Shown: positions 1 through 10,400 of the stretch, piece by piece
Layout of the letters: every line of letters begins with the position of its first letter
Position numbering within the stretch: position 1 is the first letter of the stretch
DNA from: Actinomyces glycerinitolerans
GTDB taxonomy: Bacteria > Actinomycetota > Actinomycetes > Actinomycetales > Actinomycetaceae
Length of the DNA: 64,000 bases
NCBI RefSeq assembly: GCF_900098745.1
Contig: NZ_FQTT01000013.1
Location: forward strand, 1 to 64,000
Direction of reading: 5' to 3'
Made by a program: the position numbers and the translations under genes
The notes under the pieces: generated by a model
What the model was told of the DNA's origin: nothing
The model's input: the letters and a program-made list of their open reading frames with translations, nothing else
The model's database searches: none

Positions 1-2
1 CC

Positions 3-683
3 GCCCCCAACACCGCCCCCGCCCCCAACACCGAGCCCGAACGCGTCCCGGAGGCCGACGGCATCGACGCCGTCGTCTTCGACTACGGCAACGTGATCTA
101 CGCCTGGGAGGCCGTCGGTGCGGTCGCCGGGCGGGTGCGGCTGGAGGACTGGCAGGAGTTCGTGGAGGCGGGGGAGTTTCACCGCTGGAACGCCATGCTG
201 GACGCCGGCGTGCCCCTGGAACAGATCCTCGCCGCCCTGGCTGCCGCCCACCCGGACCGCCCCGACTGGACACGCATCCTGCGCACCTACTGGGACCATT
301 TCATCGACACCAAGACCGGCCCCATTCCCGGCACGGCCCGGGTCATCGAGGCGCTCGCCGATGCCGGCGTGCCCCTGTACGCCCTGACCAATTTCAACGA
401 CGTCCTGTTCGCCACCACCCGGCACCTCTCCCCGCTGCTGGATCGCTTCAGCGGCATCGTGGTCTCCGGAGAGGAGCACCTGGTCAAGCCCGATCCCGCC
501 ATCTACCGGCTGCTGCTGGACCGCTACCGGCTGAATGCCCCCCGCACCCTGTTCGTCGACGACTCCGCGGTCAATGTGGAGGCGGCCCGGAGGGCGGGTA
601 TGCAGGCCCATCACTTCACGGGGGCGGCGAGACTGCGCGCCGTACTGATCGAGGCCGGCCTGCTGCCCGCACCCTTAGACTGA
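3..683 (+). CDS. HAD-family hydrolase, 5' end outside window
   Basis: The reading frame is open from base 3 and enters from outside the window, so the true start is not visible; a GTG at 93 would cut off the first catalytic motif and is rejected. Before it lies FDYGNVIYAW (nucleophile Asp in a D-x-G-N context, as in YihX-like HADs). Motif II is LTNFND, the motif III lysine lies in HLVKPDPAIY, and motif IV is FVDDSAVNVEAARRAG. The Pro/Ala-Asn-rich lead-in just before motif I suggests a linker. A soluble phosphatase or dehalogenase-type enzyme of unknown substrate is expected. It ends 4 nt before fmt, and the fmt -10 box lies inside its last codons. Confidence 0.85.
   Translation, partial: APNTAPAPNTEPERVPEADGIDAVVFDYGNVIYAWEAVGAVAGRVRLEDWQEFVEAGEFHRWNAMLDAGVPLEQILAALAAAHPDRPDWTRILRTYWDHFIDTKTGPIPGTARVIEALADAGVPLYALTNFNDVLFATTRHLSPLLDRFSGIVVSGEEHLVKPDPAIYRLLLDRYRLNAPRTLFVDDSAVNVEAARRAGMQAHHFTGAARLRAVLIEAGLLPAPLD
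676..681 (+). promoter_or_regulatory. -10 box of fmt, leaderless arrangement
   Basis: TAGACT followed by 6 nt and then the fmt ATG. No Shine-Dalgarno sequence precedes the ATG, so transcription probably begins at or next to the start codon. No clear -35 is visible because the region is inside the preceding gene. Confidence 0.5.
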
Positions 684-687
684 CGCC

Positions 688-1647
688 ATGCGTGTGCTCT
701 TCGCCGGAACTCCCGACACGGCCCTACCCGCGCTGCAGGCGTTCATCGCCTCCCCGGCGCACCAGGTTGTGGGTGTGCTCACCCGCGCCGATGCCCGCCG
801 CGGCCGGGGCCGCACCCTGCACCCGTCACCGGTGGCGGCCGTCGCCCGTGCGGCCGGGCTCGACGTGCGCACCCCCGTCACTCTGCGCGATCCCGAGGTC
901 CAGGCCTGGGTGCGCGAGCTGCGGGCGGACGTCGCCGTCGTGGTCGCCTATGGGCGCCTGGTTCCCGCCGCTCTGCTGGACGTGCCCGCGCACGGCTGGA
1001 TCAACCTCCACTTCTCCCTGCTGCCCGCCTGGCGCGGCGCCGCACCGGTGCAGCGGGCCATCATCGCGGGCGACGCGGTCACCGGCGCCAGCGTGTTCCG
1101 ACTGGAGGAGGGGCTGGACACCGGCCCCGTCTACGCCCGCATCACCGAGCCCATCCGCCCCGAGGACACCTCCGGCGACCTGCTCGCCCGCCTGGCCGAC
1201 GCCGGAGCCCCCTTGCTGCTGGACGTGCTGGCGGGGCTCGAGGCCGGAACCCTCACCCCCACGCCGCAGGATGATGCCGCGGCCACGCACGCCCCCGTCC
1301 TGAGTCCCGCAGACGGGCGCGTGGACTGGGAGGCGGATGCCACGGCCATTGATCGGCGTATCCGGGGCGTCACCCCCGCTCCCGGCGCCTACACCACCTA
1401 CGCCGGCGCGCGGCTGCGCCTGGGACCGGTCACTCCCATCTCGGAGGACACCGGGCTGACTCCCGGCGCGCTGCACGTAACCAAGCACGAGGTGCGCGTC
1501 GGCACCGGGGCCGGATCCGTGCGGCTGGGACGGGTGGCCCCCGCCGGCAAGAACTGGATGGATGCGGACGCCTGGGCGCGCGGCGCCCGCCCCGCCGCCG
1601 ATACCGTGCTAGGACGCACTCAACCGCAGGAGGACACCACCGCATGA
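688..1647 (+). CDS. fmt: methionyl-tRNA formyltransferase
   Basis: Fmt transfers a formyl group from 10-formyl-THF to Met-tRNAfMet for translation initiation. The 319-residue length is normal. The N-terminus MRVLFAGTPDTALPAL is the classic family start, and residues around 108-125 contain NLHFSLLPAWRGAAPVQ, the HxSLLPxxRGAxP signature of the catalytic domain. The C-terminal OB-like domain follows the DGRVDW segment. The stop overlaps the rsmB start (ATGA), so the two genes are translationally coupled. The order fmt-rsmB-rpe is common in actinobacteria. Confidence 0.97.
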   Translation: MRVLFAGTPDTALPALQAFIASPAHQVVGVLTRADARRGRGRTLHPSPVAAVARAAGLDVRTPVTLRDPEVQAWVRELRADVAVVVAYGRLVPAALLDVPAHGWINLHFSLLPAWRGAAPVQRAIIAGDAVTGASVFRLEEGLDTGPVYARITEPIRPEDTSGDLLARLADAGAPLLLDVLAGLEAGTLTPTPQDDAAATHAPVLSPADGRVDWEADATAIDRRIRGVTPAPGAYTTYAGARLRLGPVTPISEDTGLTPGALHVTKHEVRVGTGAGSVRLGRVAPAGKNWMDADAWARGARPAADTVLGRTQPQEDTTA

Positions 1648-3068
1648 GGCCAGACACCGAGCCCGACGCCGCCCGCCTGGCGGCCCTGCACGCGCTGACC
1701 AAGGTGCGTGAGGACGATGCCTACGCAAACCTGGTTCTGCCCGAACTGCTAGACCAGGCCCGCCTGGACCGTCGCGATGCCGGCTTCGCCACCGCCCTGA
1801 CCTACGGGACGCTGCGCCTGCAGGGCCGCTATGACGCGATCATCGCCGCCTGCGTCGACCGTCCCTTGGACCAGGTCGACGCGGTGGTGCTGGATGTGCT
1901 GCGCCTGGGTGCGCACCAGTTGCTGGGCATGCGCGTGCCCACACACGCAGCCGTGTCCACCACCGTGGACCTGGCCGCCTACAGTGCCGGTCGCGGCGCC
2001 TCCGGCTTCGTCAACGCGGTGATGCGCCGCATCAGCGAGCACGACCTGGCCGATTGGCTGGACCGCCTGCGCACGGACGCCCCCGACGCCACCACCGCCC
2101 TGGCGCGCACGCTGTCCCACCCCACCTGGGTGGTCAAGGCCATGCGGCAGGCGCTGAAGGTCAATGCCCGGCCCGACGTCGACGCGGAGCTGGCGGCCCT
2201 GCTGGAGGCCGACAACACCGACCCGCGCGTCACCCTGTGCGCCCGCCCCGGCCTGATCTCGGTGGATGAATTGGCCGAGCAGGTGCGCGACGCCACCGGC
2301 GAGGAGCCCCGGCCCGGCCGTTTGAGCCCCAATGCGCTGGTCATGTCCGGCGGCGACCCCGGCCGCATCGAGGCGATACGGGACTCCCGCGCGGGTGTGG
2401 AGGACGAGGCCAGCCAGCTGGTCGCGCTCATGGTCGCCGCCGCGCCGCTGGAGGGGCGTGATGAGCGGTGGCTCGACCTGTGCGCCGGTCCCGGCGGCAA
2501 GGCCGCCCTCCTGGGTGCGCTCGCCGACTCCCGTGGCGCCACGCTGGTGGCCAACGAGGTCACCGCCCACCGTGCGCGCCTGGTGCAGGGCGCCGTGCGG
2601 GCTCTGCCCCCCGACGTGGTCACGGTGCGCACCGACGACGGCCGCAACGTGGGTCGGCAGGAGCCGGGCGCCTACGACCGCATCCTGGTGGACGCCCCCT
2701 GCTCCGGGCTGGGCTCGCTGCGGCGCCGCCCCGAGGCCCGTTGGCGCCGCACCCCGCAGGACGTGGCGGCCCTGGCCGAGCTGCAGCGCGAACTGCTGGC
2801 CTCCGCCGTGGCGGCGGTGCGTCCCGGTGGCGTGGTCGCCTACGTCACCTGCACGCCGCACGTGCTCGAAACCAGTCTGGTGGTGCGCGACGTGACCCGG
2901 CAGGCGGCCCGCGACGGCATCAAGCTGGAACCGCTGCACGCCGGGCGGATCGCCGCCGAGCTGGCCCCGACCCCGCCCGCCGGCGCCGACCGGGAGCAGT
3001 TGCAGACCTGGCCGCATCTGGACGATTCCGACGCCATGTTCTGCACCCTGCTGCGGCGCAGCGCGTAA
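1644..3068 (+). CDS. rsmB: 16S rRNA m5C967 methyltransferase RsmB
   Basis: This 474-residue protein has an N-terminal NusB-like RNA-binding domain (about residues 10-140, LAALHALTKVREDDAYAN) and a C-terminal SAM methyltransferase domain. The SAM-binding loop is LDLCAGPGGKAALLG. The two RNA m5C MTase cysteines sit in VDAPCSGLGSLRRRPEARW and YVTCTPHVLETS. It acts on small-subunit rRNA in the cytoplasm. The start overlaps fmt by 4 nt and rpe follows after 30 nt. The TCT in place of the more usual TCS after the catalytic Cys is a mild variation. Confidence 0.95.
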   Translation: MRPDTEPDAARLAALHALTKVREDDAYANLVLPELLDQARLDRRDAGFATALTYGTLRLQGRYDAIIAACVDRPLDQVDAVVLDVLRLGAHQLLGMRVPTHAAVSTTVDLAAYSAGRGASGFVNAVMRRISEHDLADWLDRLRTDAPDATTALARTLSHPTWVVKAMRQALKVNARPDVDAELAALLEADNTDPRVTLCARPGLISVDELAEQVRDATGEEPRPGRLSPNALVMSGGDPGRIEAIRDSRAGVEDEASQLVALMVAAAPLEGRDERWLDLCAGPGGKAALLGALADSRGATLVANEVTAHRARLVQGAVRALPPDVVTVRTDDGRNVGRQEPGAYDRILVDAPCSGLGSLRRRPEARWRRTPQDVAALAELQRELLASAVAAVRPGGVVAYVTCTPHVLETSLVVRDVTRQAARDGIKLEPLHAGRIAAELAPTPPAGADREQLQTWPHLDDSDAMFCTLLRRSA

Positions 3069-3098
3069 GCAAAGATCCCCCCAGTGAAGGAGTCCGTC

Positions 3099-3758
3099 AT
3101 GCCCGCCATTCACCCGTCCATCCTCAATGCCGACCAGGCCCACCTCGCCGCCGAGCTGGACCGGGTGCGCACGGCGGATGGCCTGCATGTGGACATCATG
3201 GACAACCACTTCGTGCCCAACCAGTTCGGCGGTCCCAGCCTGGTGGAGACGGTCCTGGCGCACAGCGAATTGCCGGTGGACGCCCACCTGATGATCGAGA
3301 ACGCCGACCGCTGGGCACCGGTGTACGCCGAGGCCGGCTGTGCGATCGTCACCAGTCACCTGGAGGCGACGGCCGCCCCCTTCCGCCTGGCCGCGCAGTT
3401 GCACCGCCAGGGGGTGGGGGTGGGGCTCGCCCTGCGGCCGGCCACGCCCCTTGCCGCGGTGGAGTCGCTGCTGGGGGAGCTTGATCTGCTGTTGCTGATG
3501 ACCGTGGAGCCCGGCTTCGGCGGGCAGTCCTTCCTCGAGCCCATGCTGGACAAGATCGCGGCCGCCCGACGCCTGGTGGGGCGGCACGGCCAGCAGCTGC
3601 GCATCCAGATCGATGGGGGAGTAACGGAGCAGACCATCGTGCGCGCCGCCGAGGCCGGGGCGGATGTGTTCGTTGCCGGTTCCGCCGTGTATCGGGCCGA
3701 CGACGCCGCCGCGGCCATCGCCACCCTGCGTGAGCAGGCGGCCACCCACAGCCACTGA
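3099..3758 (+). CDS. rpe: ribulose-phosphate 3-epimerase
   Basis: Rpe interconverts ribulose 5-phosphate and xylulose 5-phosphate in the pentose phosphate pathway. A GAAGGAG Shine-Dalgarno at 3086-3092 fixes the start at ATG 3099; an in-frame GTG at 3084 would include the ribosome binding site and is rejected. The 219 residues show the TIM-barrel family motifs HPSILNAD, HVDIMDNHFVPN (metal/catalytic Asp), DAHLMIEN, TVEPGFGGQSF and IQIDGGV. The oxidative pentose phosphate genes lie at the far end of the window, so this gene is separate from them. Confidence 0.96.
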   Translation: MPAIHPSILNADQAHLAAELDRVRTADGLHVDIMDNHFVPNQFGGPSLVETVLAHSELPVDAHLMIENADRWAPVYAEAGCAIVTSHLEATAAPFRLAAQLHRQGVGVGLALRPATPLAAVESLLGELDLLLLMTVEPGFGGQSFLEPMLDKIAAARRLVGRHGQQLRIQIDGGVTEQTIVRAAEAGADVFVAGSAVYRADDAAAAIATLREQAATHSH

Positions 3759-3804
3759 GTCCACCCCGACACCCCTGAGGTGAATTCAAGGTAACGGACC
3801 GGAT

Positions 3805-3821
3805 TTGTGGTGATTCCACAA
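3805..3821. promoter_or_regulatory. perfect inverted repeat upstream of the acc-fas operon
   Basis: TTGTGG-TGATT-CCACAA, two perfect 6-bp arms around 5 bp, in the 230-bp gap between rpe and the carboxylase gene. It is the only clear dyad in that gap and is placed where a regulator of fatty acid synthesis would act. Which protein binds it is unknown. Confidence 0.4.
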
Positions 3822-3989
3822 TAGGCCCACAAAGGTCAACGGCCCTATCGTTGCGTTGCGGCGGGAATCGCATGCCACCCCCAAGCGGGGCAGCCGAAAA
3901 GGCTTGTAGACAACCGCGATTCCGTGCCTGCCCGTTACCAGAACCGCGCGGGTCCGCCCACATCGACCAGTCACCCCAGGAGCCGCTCA

Positions 3990-5870
3990 GTGAGCGTTGA
4001 CGCGAGCTACAACCACACCCTCAGCCGCATTCTCATCGCCAACCGTGGCGAGATCGCCCTGCGCGTAGCCCGCACCGTGCGCGACCTCGGCGCCACCTCG
4101 ATCCTGCCGTACACGCCCGAGGACCTGATGAGCCCGGCCGCCGAACTGGTCGACGAGGCCTACGCCCTGCCGGAGGGATCCGGCTACACGGACGCCGACG
4201 CCATCATCGAACTGGCCCGCCGCACCGGCGCCGATGCCATCCACCCCGGCTACGGATTCCTGTCCGAGGACGCCGACTTCGCCCAGGCGGTCAGCGACGC
4301 CGGTATCACCTGGGTGGGCCCCGCACCGGTGGCCATGCGCACCCTGGGGGACAAGCTCAGCGCGCGCCGGGCCGCCGAGCAGGCGGGCGTCGCCCCCGTG
4401 CCCGGGATCACCGGCGGCGTCGACGGCCCCGAAGCGGTCATCGCCTTCGCCGCCACCCACGGCTACCCGGTTGCGCTCAAGCGCACCGACGGCGGCGGCG
4501 GCCGCGGCATCACCGTGCTCAACTCCGACGCCGAGGCCAGCAGCACTCCGGCCTTCGACTCCGCCGCCGGAGTCGGCACCCTCATCCTGGAGAAGTTCGT
4601 CACCGCCGCCCGCCACGTGGAGACCCAGTGCGCCCGCGACGTCCACGGCGATTTCGCCGTCGTGTCCACCCGCGACTGCACCCTGCAGCGCCGCAACCAG
4701 AAGCTGCTGGAGGAGGCCCCCGCCCCGTTCCTTCCCGCCGGCGTGGCCGAGCGGCTGGTCGAGGCCTCCCACCGGCTGCTGGACGCCGTCGACTACGTGG
4801 GTGTGGCCACCTGCGAGTTCCTACTCGCCCCCACCGGCGAGTTGTGGTTCCTGGAGGTCAACCCGCGCCTGCAGGTCGAGCACTGCGTATCGGAGGAGGT
4901 CACCGGCATCGACTTGGTGGAAATGCAGTTGCGCATTGCCGCCGGCGGCCCGCTGGGCGACGTGCCCGCCCCGCGCGGTCATTCCCTGGAGCTGCGCATC
5001 ACCTGCGAGGACCCCGCCCAGGGGCTGACCCCGTCCACCGGCACCATCACCCGGCTGCGCTGGCCCGCCGGCCCCGGCATCCGCATCGAGTCCGGCGTGG
5101 TCGCCGGCGACACCGTCACCCCCACCTTCGATCCCATGCTCGCCAAGATCGTGGTCACCGGCGCCGACCGGGAGCAGGCGATCCGCCGGGCGCGGCGCGC
5201 CCTGAAGGAGACGATCGTGGAGGGCGTGACCGTGTGCGCCTCCCTGCACGCCCACGTGCTCGGCCGCGAGGAGTTCACCCGTCCGGATGCCGACGGCGGC
5301 CTGGGCGTCACCACCCGTTGGATCGAGGACGCCGTCCTGCCAGCCCTGGCGCCCAGCGCAGCCGGTGACGGGACCGCCGCACCGACTGCCGCCAGCCCCG
5401 AGCCGGCGCCCGACGACCACCGCACCCGCTCCACCTACGTCATTGAAATCAACGGGCACCGCCTGCAGGTCACCGTCCCCGACGGGATCCTCGGCGCCCA
5501 TGCCCGGCGCCTCAGCGGCGGTTACCACGGCGGCGGCGACCGCGCCCAGCAGCCACTGCGTGGCCGCGGGGGCGCCAACGGGCGCGGGCGCGCCACCACC
5601 GAGCCGGGCACGCGCAGCAGCGACCCGAACGCCATCGCCGCCCCCATGCAGGCGATCGTCACCCGCATTTGCGTCTCCCCGGGCCAGCGGGTGCGCGAGG
5701 GCGACCTGCTGGTGGTGCTGGAGTCCATGAAGATGGAGAACTACGTGCACGCGCCCGCGGACGCCACCGTCGCGGACATCCCGGTCAGTGCCGGCCGCAC
5801 CGTAGCCGCCGGCGAGGTCCTGGTGCGCATGCGCGCCGGCGACGCCGTCAACGCCCCACAGGAGGCCTGA
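3990..5870 (+). CDS. accBC: acetyl/propionyl-CoA carboxylase alpha chain (biotin carboxylase + BCCP)
   Basis: The protein carboxylates its own biotin with bicarbonate and ATP and hands the carboxyl group to the beta chain encoded next. The start is GTG 3990, supported by CCAGGAG 7 nt upstream; the open frame continues to 3924 but has no ribosome site there. The 626 residues run: biotin carboxylase N-domain (RILIANRGEIALRV), ATP-grasp (ALKRTDGGGGRG, EVNPRLQVEH), C-domain, an Ala/Pro/Gly-rich linker, then a biotinyl domain near the C-terminus with the acceptor lysine in ESMKMEN (about K581). Neighbouring accD and fas point to malonyl-CoA supply for fatty acid synthesis; propionyl-CoA use is also possible. 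Confidence 0.93.
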   Translation: MSVDASYNHTLSRILIANRGEIALRVARTVRDLGATSILPYTPEDLMSPAAELVDEAYALPEGSGYTDADAIIELARRTGADAIHPGYGFLSEDADFAQAVSDAGITWVGPAPVAMRTLGDKLSARRAAEQAGVAPVPGITGGVDGPEAVIAFAATHGYPVALKRTDGGGGRGITVLNSDAEASSTPAFDSAAGVGTLILEKFVTAARHVETQCARDVHGDFAVVSTRDCTLQRRNQKLLEEAPAPFLPAGVAERLVEASHRLLDAVDYVGVATCEFLLAPTGELWFLEVNPRLQVEHCVSEEVTGIDLVEMQLRIAAGGPLGDVPAPRGHSLELRITCEDPAQGLTPSTGTITRLRWPAGPGIRIESGVVAGDTVTPTFDPMLAKIVVTGADREQAIRRARRALKETIVEGVTVCASLHAHVLGREEFTRPDADGGLGVTTRWIEDAVLPALAPSAAGDGTAAPTAASPEPAPDDHRTRSTYVIEINGHRLQVTVPDGILGAHARRLSGGYHGGGDRAQQPLRGRGGANGRGRATTEPGTRSSDPNAIAAPMQAIVTRICVSPGQRVREGDLLVVLESMKMENYVHAPADATVADIPVSAGRTVAAGEVLVRMRAGDAVNAPQEA

Positions 5871-5874
5871 ACCC

Positions 5875-7473
5875 ATGACTGAGTCCACCACGCCCGACGC
5901 CACCATGGCCACCTCGGCCGCGACCAGCGCCTTCCGCGAGCGCATCGCGCGCGCCGACGCGCAGGCCGAGGAGCACGCCGCCGCCCGCCAGCACCCCAAG
6001 GGCAAGCACACCGCCCGCGAGCGCATCGCCATGCTGCTGGACGCCGACTCCTTCCTGGAGATCGGTCGCTACTCCGGCTCCGGCGCGGGGGAGGGGGCCC
6101 GCCCCTCCGGCGTCGTGACGGGATTCGGCCAGATCGGCGGCCGGCAGGTGGCCGTCTACTCCCAGGACTTCTCCGTGTCCGGCGGGGCACTGGGCACCGT
6201 CGAGGGCGACAAGATCGTGCGCCTGCTAGACGACGCCATGCGACTGTCCATCCCGGTGATCGGCCTGATCGACTCCGGCGGCGCCAAGATTCAAGAGGGC
6301 GTGGCGGCCCTGCGCCAGTACGGGCGCATCTTCAACCGCACCTGCGCCGCGTCCGGACTGGTGCCCCAGATCAGCGTGATCATGGGGCCGTGTGCCGGCG
6401 GCGCCGTCTACAGCCCCGCCCTGACGGACTTCGTGATCGCCACCCGCGAGGCCTCCCACATGTTCGTCACCGGCCCCGACGTGGTGCGCGCCGTCACCGG
6501 CGAGCGCATCAGCGCCGAGGAGCTCGGGGGCGCCGACATCCACGGCTCGGTCACCGGCGTGGTCCACTACGTGGCCGAGGACGAGGACGACGCCCTGGAC
6601 CAGGTACGCACCCTGCTGGCCTACCTGCCGTCCTCCTCCGACCAGGAGGCGCCCCGCTACGCCTACGAGGACGCCGACCGGGCCACGGACCGGGACGCCG
6701 CCGCCCAGGTCGGCTCCCTGGTTCCCGCCTCGCCCCGCCAGCCCTACGACGTCACCGCCGTGGTGTCCGCCGTCGTCGACCACGGGGAGCTGGTGCAGGT
6801 CCAGGAGGACTTCGCCGCCAACGTGGTGGTCGGCTTCGCCTGCTTCGAGGGCCGCCCCGTGGGCGTGGTCGCCAACCAGCCCCTGGTCGATGCCGGCACC
6901 CTGGACGTGGACGCCTCCGAGAAGCTGGCCCGCTTCGTGCGCTTCTGCGACGCCTTCGGCCTGCCGGTGGTCACCTTCGTGGACGTACCCGGTTACCGGC
7001 CCGGCGCCGAGCAGGAGCACGCCGGCATCATCCGCCGCGGCGCCAAGGTGATCAACGCCTACGCGTCCGCGACCGTCCCGCTGGTGACGGTGGTGCTGCG
7101 CAAGGCCTACGGCGGCGCCTACATCGTCATGGGTTCCAAGGCGATCGGCGCGGACCTGAACTTCTGCTGGCCCGGCGCGGAGATCGCCGTGCTCGGCGCC
7201 CAGGGCGCGGTGGGCATCATTCACCGCCGCGACCTGCAGCAGGTGCGTGAGGAGGCCGGTGAGCAGGCGGCCGCCGCCGAGCAGCAGCGCCTGGTCGACG
7301 AGTACACGCAGACCGTCATCAACCCCGACAAGGCCGTCGCCATCGGGGAGATCGACGCCGTCATCGCCCCCGAAGACACCCGCACCGTGATCGTGGACTC
7401 CCTGGCCGCACTGGCCGAGAAACGCGACGAGCGGCGTACCCCCTACCGCAAGCACGACAACGGCCCCCTATGA
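5875..7473 (+). CDS. accD: acyl-CoA carboxylase beta chain (carboxyltransferase)
   Basis: This 532-residue crotonase-fold carboxyltransferase moves the carboxyl group from biotin to acetyl-CoA (or propionyl-CoA). The N-half has KGKHTARERIAMLLD and the oxyanion-hole segment GPCAGGAVYSPALTDF. The C-half has FVDVPGYRPGAEQEHAGIIRRGAK and RKAYGGAYIVMGSK. This is the decarboxylase-like layout of actinobacterial AccD/PccB proteins rather than the split AccA/AccD of E. coli. It starts 4 nt after accBC and is followed 7 nt later by fas, so the three genes form one operon that makes and uses malonyl-CoA. Substrate preference cannot be read from sequence alone. Confidence 0.93.
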   Translation: MTESTTPDATMATSAATSAFRERIARADAQAEEHAAARQHPKGKHTARERIAMLLDADSFLEIGRYSGSGAGEGARPSGVVTGFGQIGGRQVAVYSQDFSVSGGALGTVEGDKIVRLLDDAMRLSIPVIGLIDSGGAKIQEGVAALRQYGRIFNRTCAASGLVPQISVIMGPCAGGAVYSPALTDFVIATREASHMFVTGPDVVRAVTGERISAEELGGADIHGSVTGVVHYVAEDEDDALDQVRTLLAYLPSSSDQEAPRYAYEDADRATDRDAAAQVGSLVPASPRQPYDVTAVVSAVVDHGELVQVQEDFAANVVVGFACFEGRPVGVVANQPLVDAGTLDVDASEKLARFVRFCDAFGLPVVTFVDVPGYRPGAEQEHAGIIRRGAKVINAYASATVPLVTVVLRKAYGGAYIVMGSKAIGADLNFCWPGAEIAVLGAQGAVGIIHRRDLQQVREEAGEQAAAAEQQRLVDEYTQTVINPDKAVAIGEIDAVIAPEDTRTVIVDSLAALAEKRDERRTPYRKHDNGPL

Positions 7474-7480
7474 GCCCCCA

Positions 7481-10400
7481 ATGACCATCGACCCAACCAA
7501 CCCCGACCCACAGACCACCGCAATCGACCCGACAACCGAGGACCGCATGACCACCCAGCCCAACACTGCCGACACCATCGCCGAACGACTTAACTCCGGC
7601 GAGCCCTACGTACTCGCCTTCGGCGGGCAGGCCACCCCCTGGCGCTCCACGCTGGAGGAACTGGCCGGCCTGGACCGCGACCTGGCCGGTGAGCTGGTCG
7701 CCATCGACGCCGCCGTCGCCGACCGGCTCGCCCCGGTCGCTACCGACCTGCTGACGGTCACGCCGCGCGGCGGGCGCTTCTTCACCGACGCCGGCGCGCC
7801 GGTGGCCCCGGCCCCGCAGGGCGGCGCCGCCGACACCGCCGACGTGTCCGTACCCGGCATCCTGTTCGCCCAGCACGCCGCCCTGGCCTGCCTGCCCGGC
7901 TCCGGCATCGACCCGGCCGGCGAGCACGCCCCCGGCGCCGTGATCGGCCACTCCCAGGGGGTTCTGGGCGTGGCCCTGCTGGAGGCGCTGCGCCGCGCGC
8001 GGGAGCACGGTGACGACGCCGTCGCCCCCGACGCGGTGGTGCAGGTGCACGCGATCGCCCGCCTGATCGGGGCCGCCGCCGCCCGCACCACGGGCAGGCT
8101 GAACCTGGGCACGGTCGGGGAGACCACCCCCATGCTGTCGGTGCGCGGCGTCACCCGCGCGGTGCTCGACGGGGTCCTGGCGCAGGTGCCCGGCGCGGAG
8201 CGCATCGCCGTCGGCGTGGTCAACGGCCGCCAGGCCCACATCCTGTCCGGCCGCCCCGGCGACCTGGAGCAGGTCATCACCGCCTTGCAGGCGGCCGCCC
8301 GCCGCAGCGAGCGCGACCGCAAGGAGCGGCGCCGCGGCGGCGCGGTCCTGAACCCGATCACCGAGTTCCTGACCACCTCCGTGCCCTTCCACACGCCGCT
8401 GCTGGCCACCGCCGTCGACGACGTGGTGGCCTGGGCGGGCCGCGCCGGCTTGGACACCAACCTGGCTCACGACCTGGCCGTGGCCGTACTGATCGACCCG
8501 GTGGACTGGCCGGCCATCGTCACGGCCGCCCTGGGCGCGGGGGAGCGCAAGCTGATCCTCGACGTCGGCCCGGGCACGGTCCTGTCCCGCCTGACCGAAC
8601 CGGTGGTGGCCGGCACCGGCACCACGGTGGTGCCCGCCGGCACCGCCCGCCACATCGACGACCTGGACCGGCCCGGCACCGCCCCGGCCCCCACCGTGGA
8701 CCGGGCGCGCTTCGCGCCGCGCCTGACCCGGCTGCCCGACGGCCGCATCACCGTGGACACCGCCTTCACCCGCCTGACCGGCCGCTCCGCGATCCTGCTG
8801 GCGGGCATGACCCCCACCACCGTGGACCCGGAGATCGTGGCGGCCGCCGCGAACGCCGGCTACTGGGCGGAGCTGGCCGGTGGCGGCCAGACCACCGCGA
8901 AGGTGCTGGCCGACAACCTGGCCGGCCTGGAGCAGGCCCTGGAGCCCGGCCGCACCGCCGCCTTCAACGCCATGTTCATGGACCGCTACCTGTGGAACCT
9001 GCAACTGGGCACGCAGCGACTGCTGTCCAAGGCGCGGGCCGCGGGCACTCCCGTCGACGGCGTGATCATCTCCGCCGGCATCCCCGAACTGGACGAGGCC
9101 ATCACCCTGATCCACCGCCTGCGCGCGGAGGGCTTCCCCTACGTGGCCTTCAAGCCGGGAACGGTGGACCAGATCCGCCAGGTCATCGCCATCGCCAAGG
9201 CGGTCCCGGACGTGCCGCTCATCATGCAGATCGAGGACGGTCACGCCGGCGGCCACCACTCGTGGGAGGACCTGGACACCATGCTCCTGGCCACCTACGA
9301 CGCCATCCGCGCGGTGGACAACATCGTGCTGTGCGTGGGCGGTGGCATCGGCGCCCCGGAGCGGGCCGCCGACTACATCACCGGTCGGTGGGCACTGGCC
9401 TACGGCACCGCGGCCGCCCCGGTGGACGGCGTCAGCGTCGGCACCGCCGCCATGACCGCCCTGGAGGCCAAGACCAACGAGGACGTCAAGCAGCTGCTGG
9501 TGGACACTCCCGGAATCGACCCCGCCCACGAGGGCGGCTGGGTCGCCTCCGGGGCCTCCGCCGGGGGCATGACCTCGGGCCTGTCCCACCTGCGCGCCGA
9601 CCTGTACGAGATCGACAACTCCTCGGCCCGCGCCTCCCGGCTCATCCAGGAGATCGCCGGAAACGAGGCCGCCATGACGGCGCGCCGCGACGAGGTGATC
9701 GCCGCCCTGGCCAAGACCGCCAAGCCCTACTTCGGCGACGTCGAGTCGATGAACTACCTGGAGTGGGCCGCCCGCTACGCCGAGCTGTGCGTGGCGCCGC
9801 ATGACGGGCGCGCCGCGGGCCGCGACGACTGGGCCGACGAGGGCTGGTACGACCGGTTCCTGGACCTGCTGCACCGGGTGGAGGCGCGCCTGAACCGCGC
9901 CGACCACGGTGAGATCCCCACCCTGTTCGCCGGTGAGGACGACGTCCTGGACGCCGACGCCGCCCTGGCCGCGCTGGCCGAGCGCTACCCGGAGGCCGCC
10001 ACCACCCAGGTGGAGCCCGCGGATGCGGCCTGGTTCGTGGACCTGTGCCGCAAGCACCCCAAGCCGGTGCCCTTCGTGCCCGTGCTCGACGCCGACATCC
10101 TGCGCTGGTGGGGCACCGACTCCCTGTGGCAGTCGCAGGACCCCCGCTACACCGCCGACCAGGTGCGCATCATCCCCGGCCCGGTGTCCGTGGCCGGCAT
10201 CACCACCATCAACGAGCCGATCGGCCACCTGCTGGGCCGCTTCGAGACGGCCGTGATTGAGGCGCTGCAATCCGCCGGTGAGCAGCCCGCCCCGGCGGCC
10301 GGCCGCCTCGGTGTCGGCTGCGGCGCCGGGACCCGCCCGGTGGCCGACGCCACCGAGTTGGTGCGGGCCACCCCGCACGTGCTGTGGAACGGTCACCTGA

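Noticed and set aside
1749..3764. 671-residue minus-strand frame opposite rsmB and rpe
   Set aside because: Composition and lack of motifs show it is a shadow; both plus-strand genes are certain.
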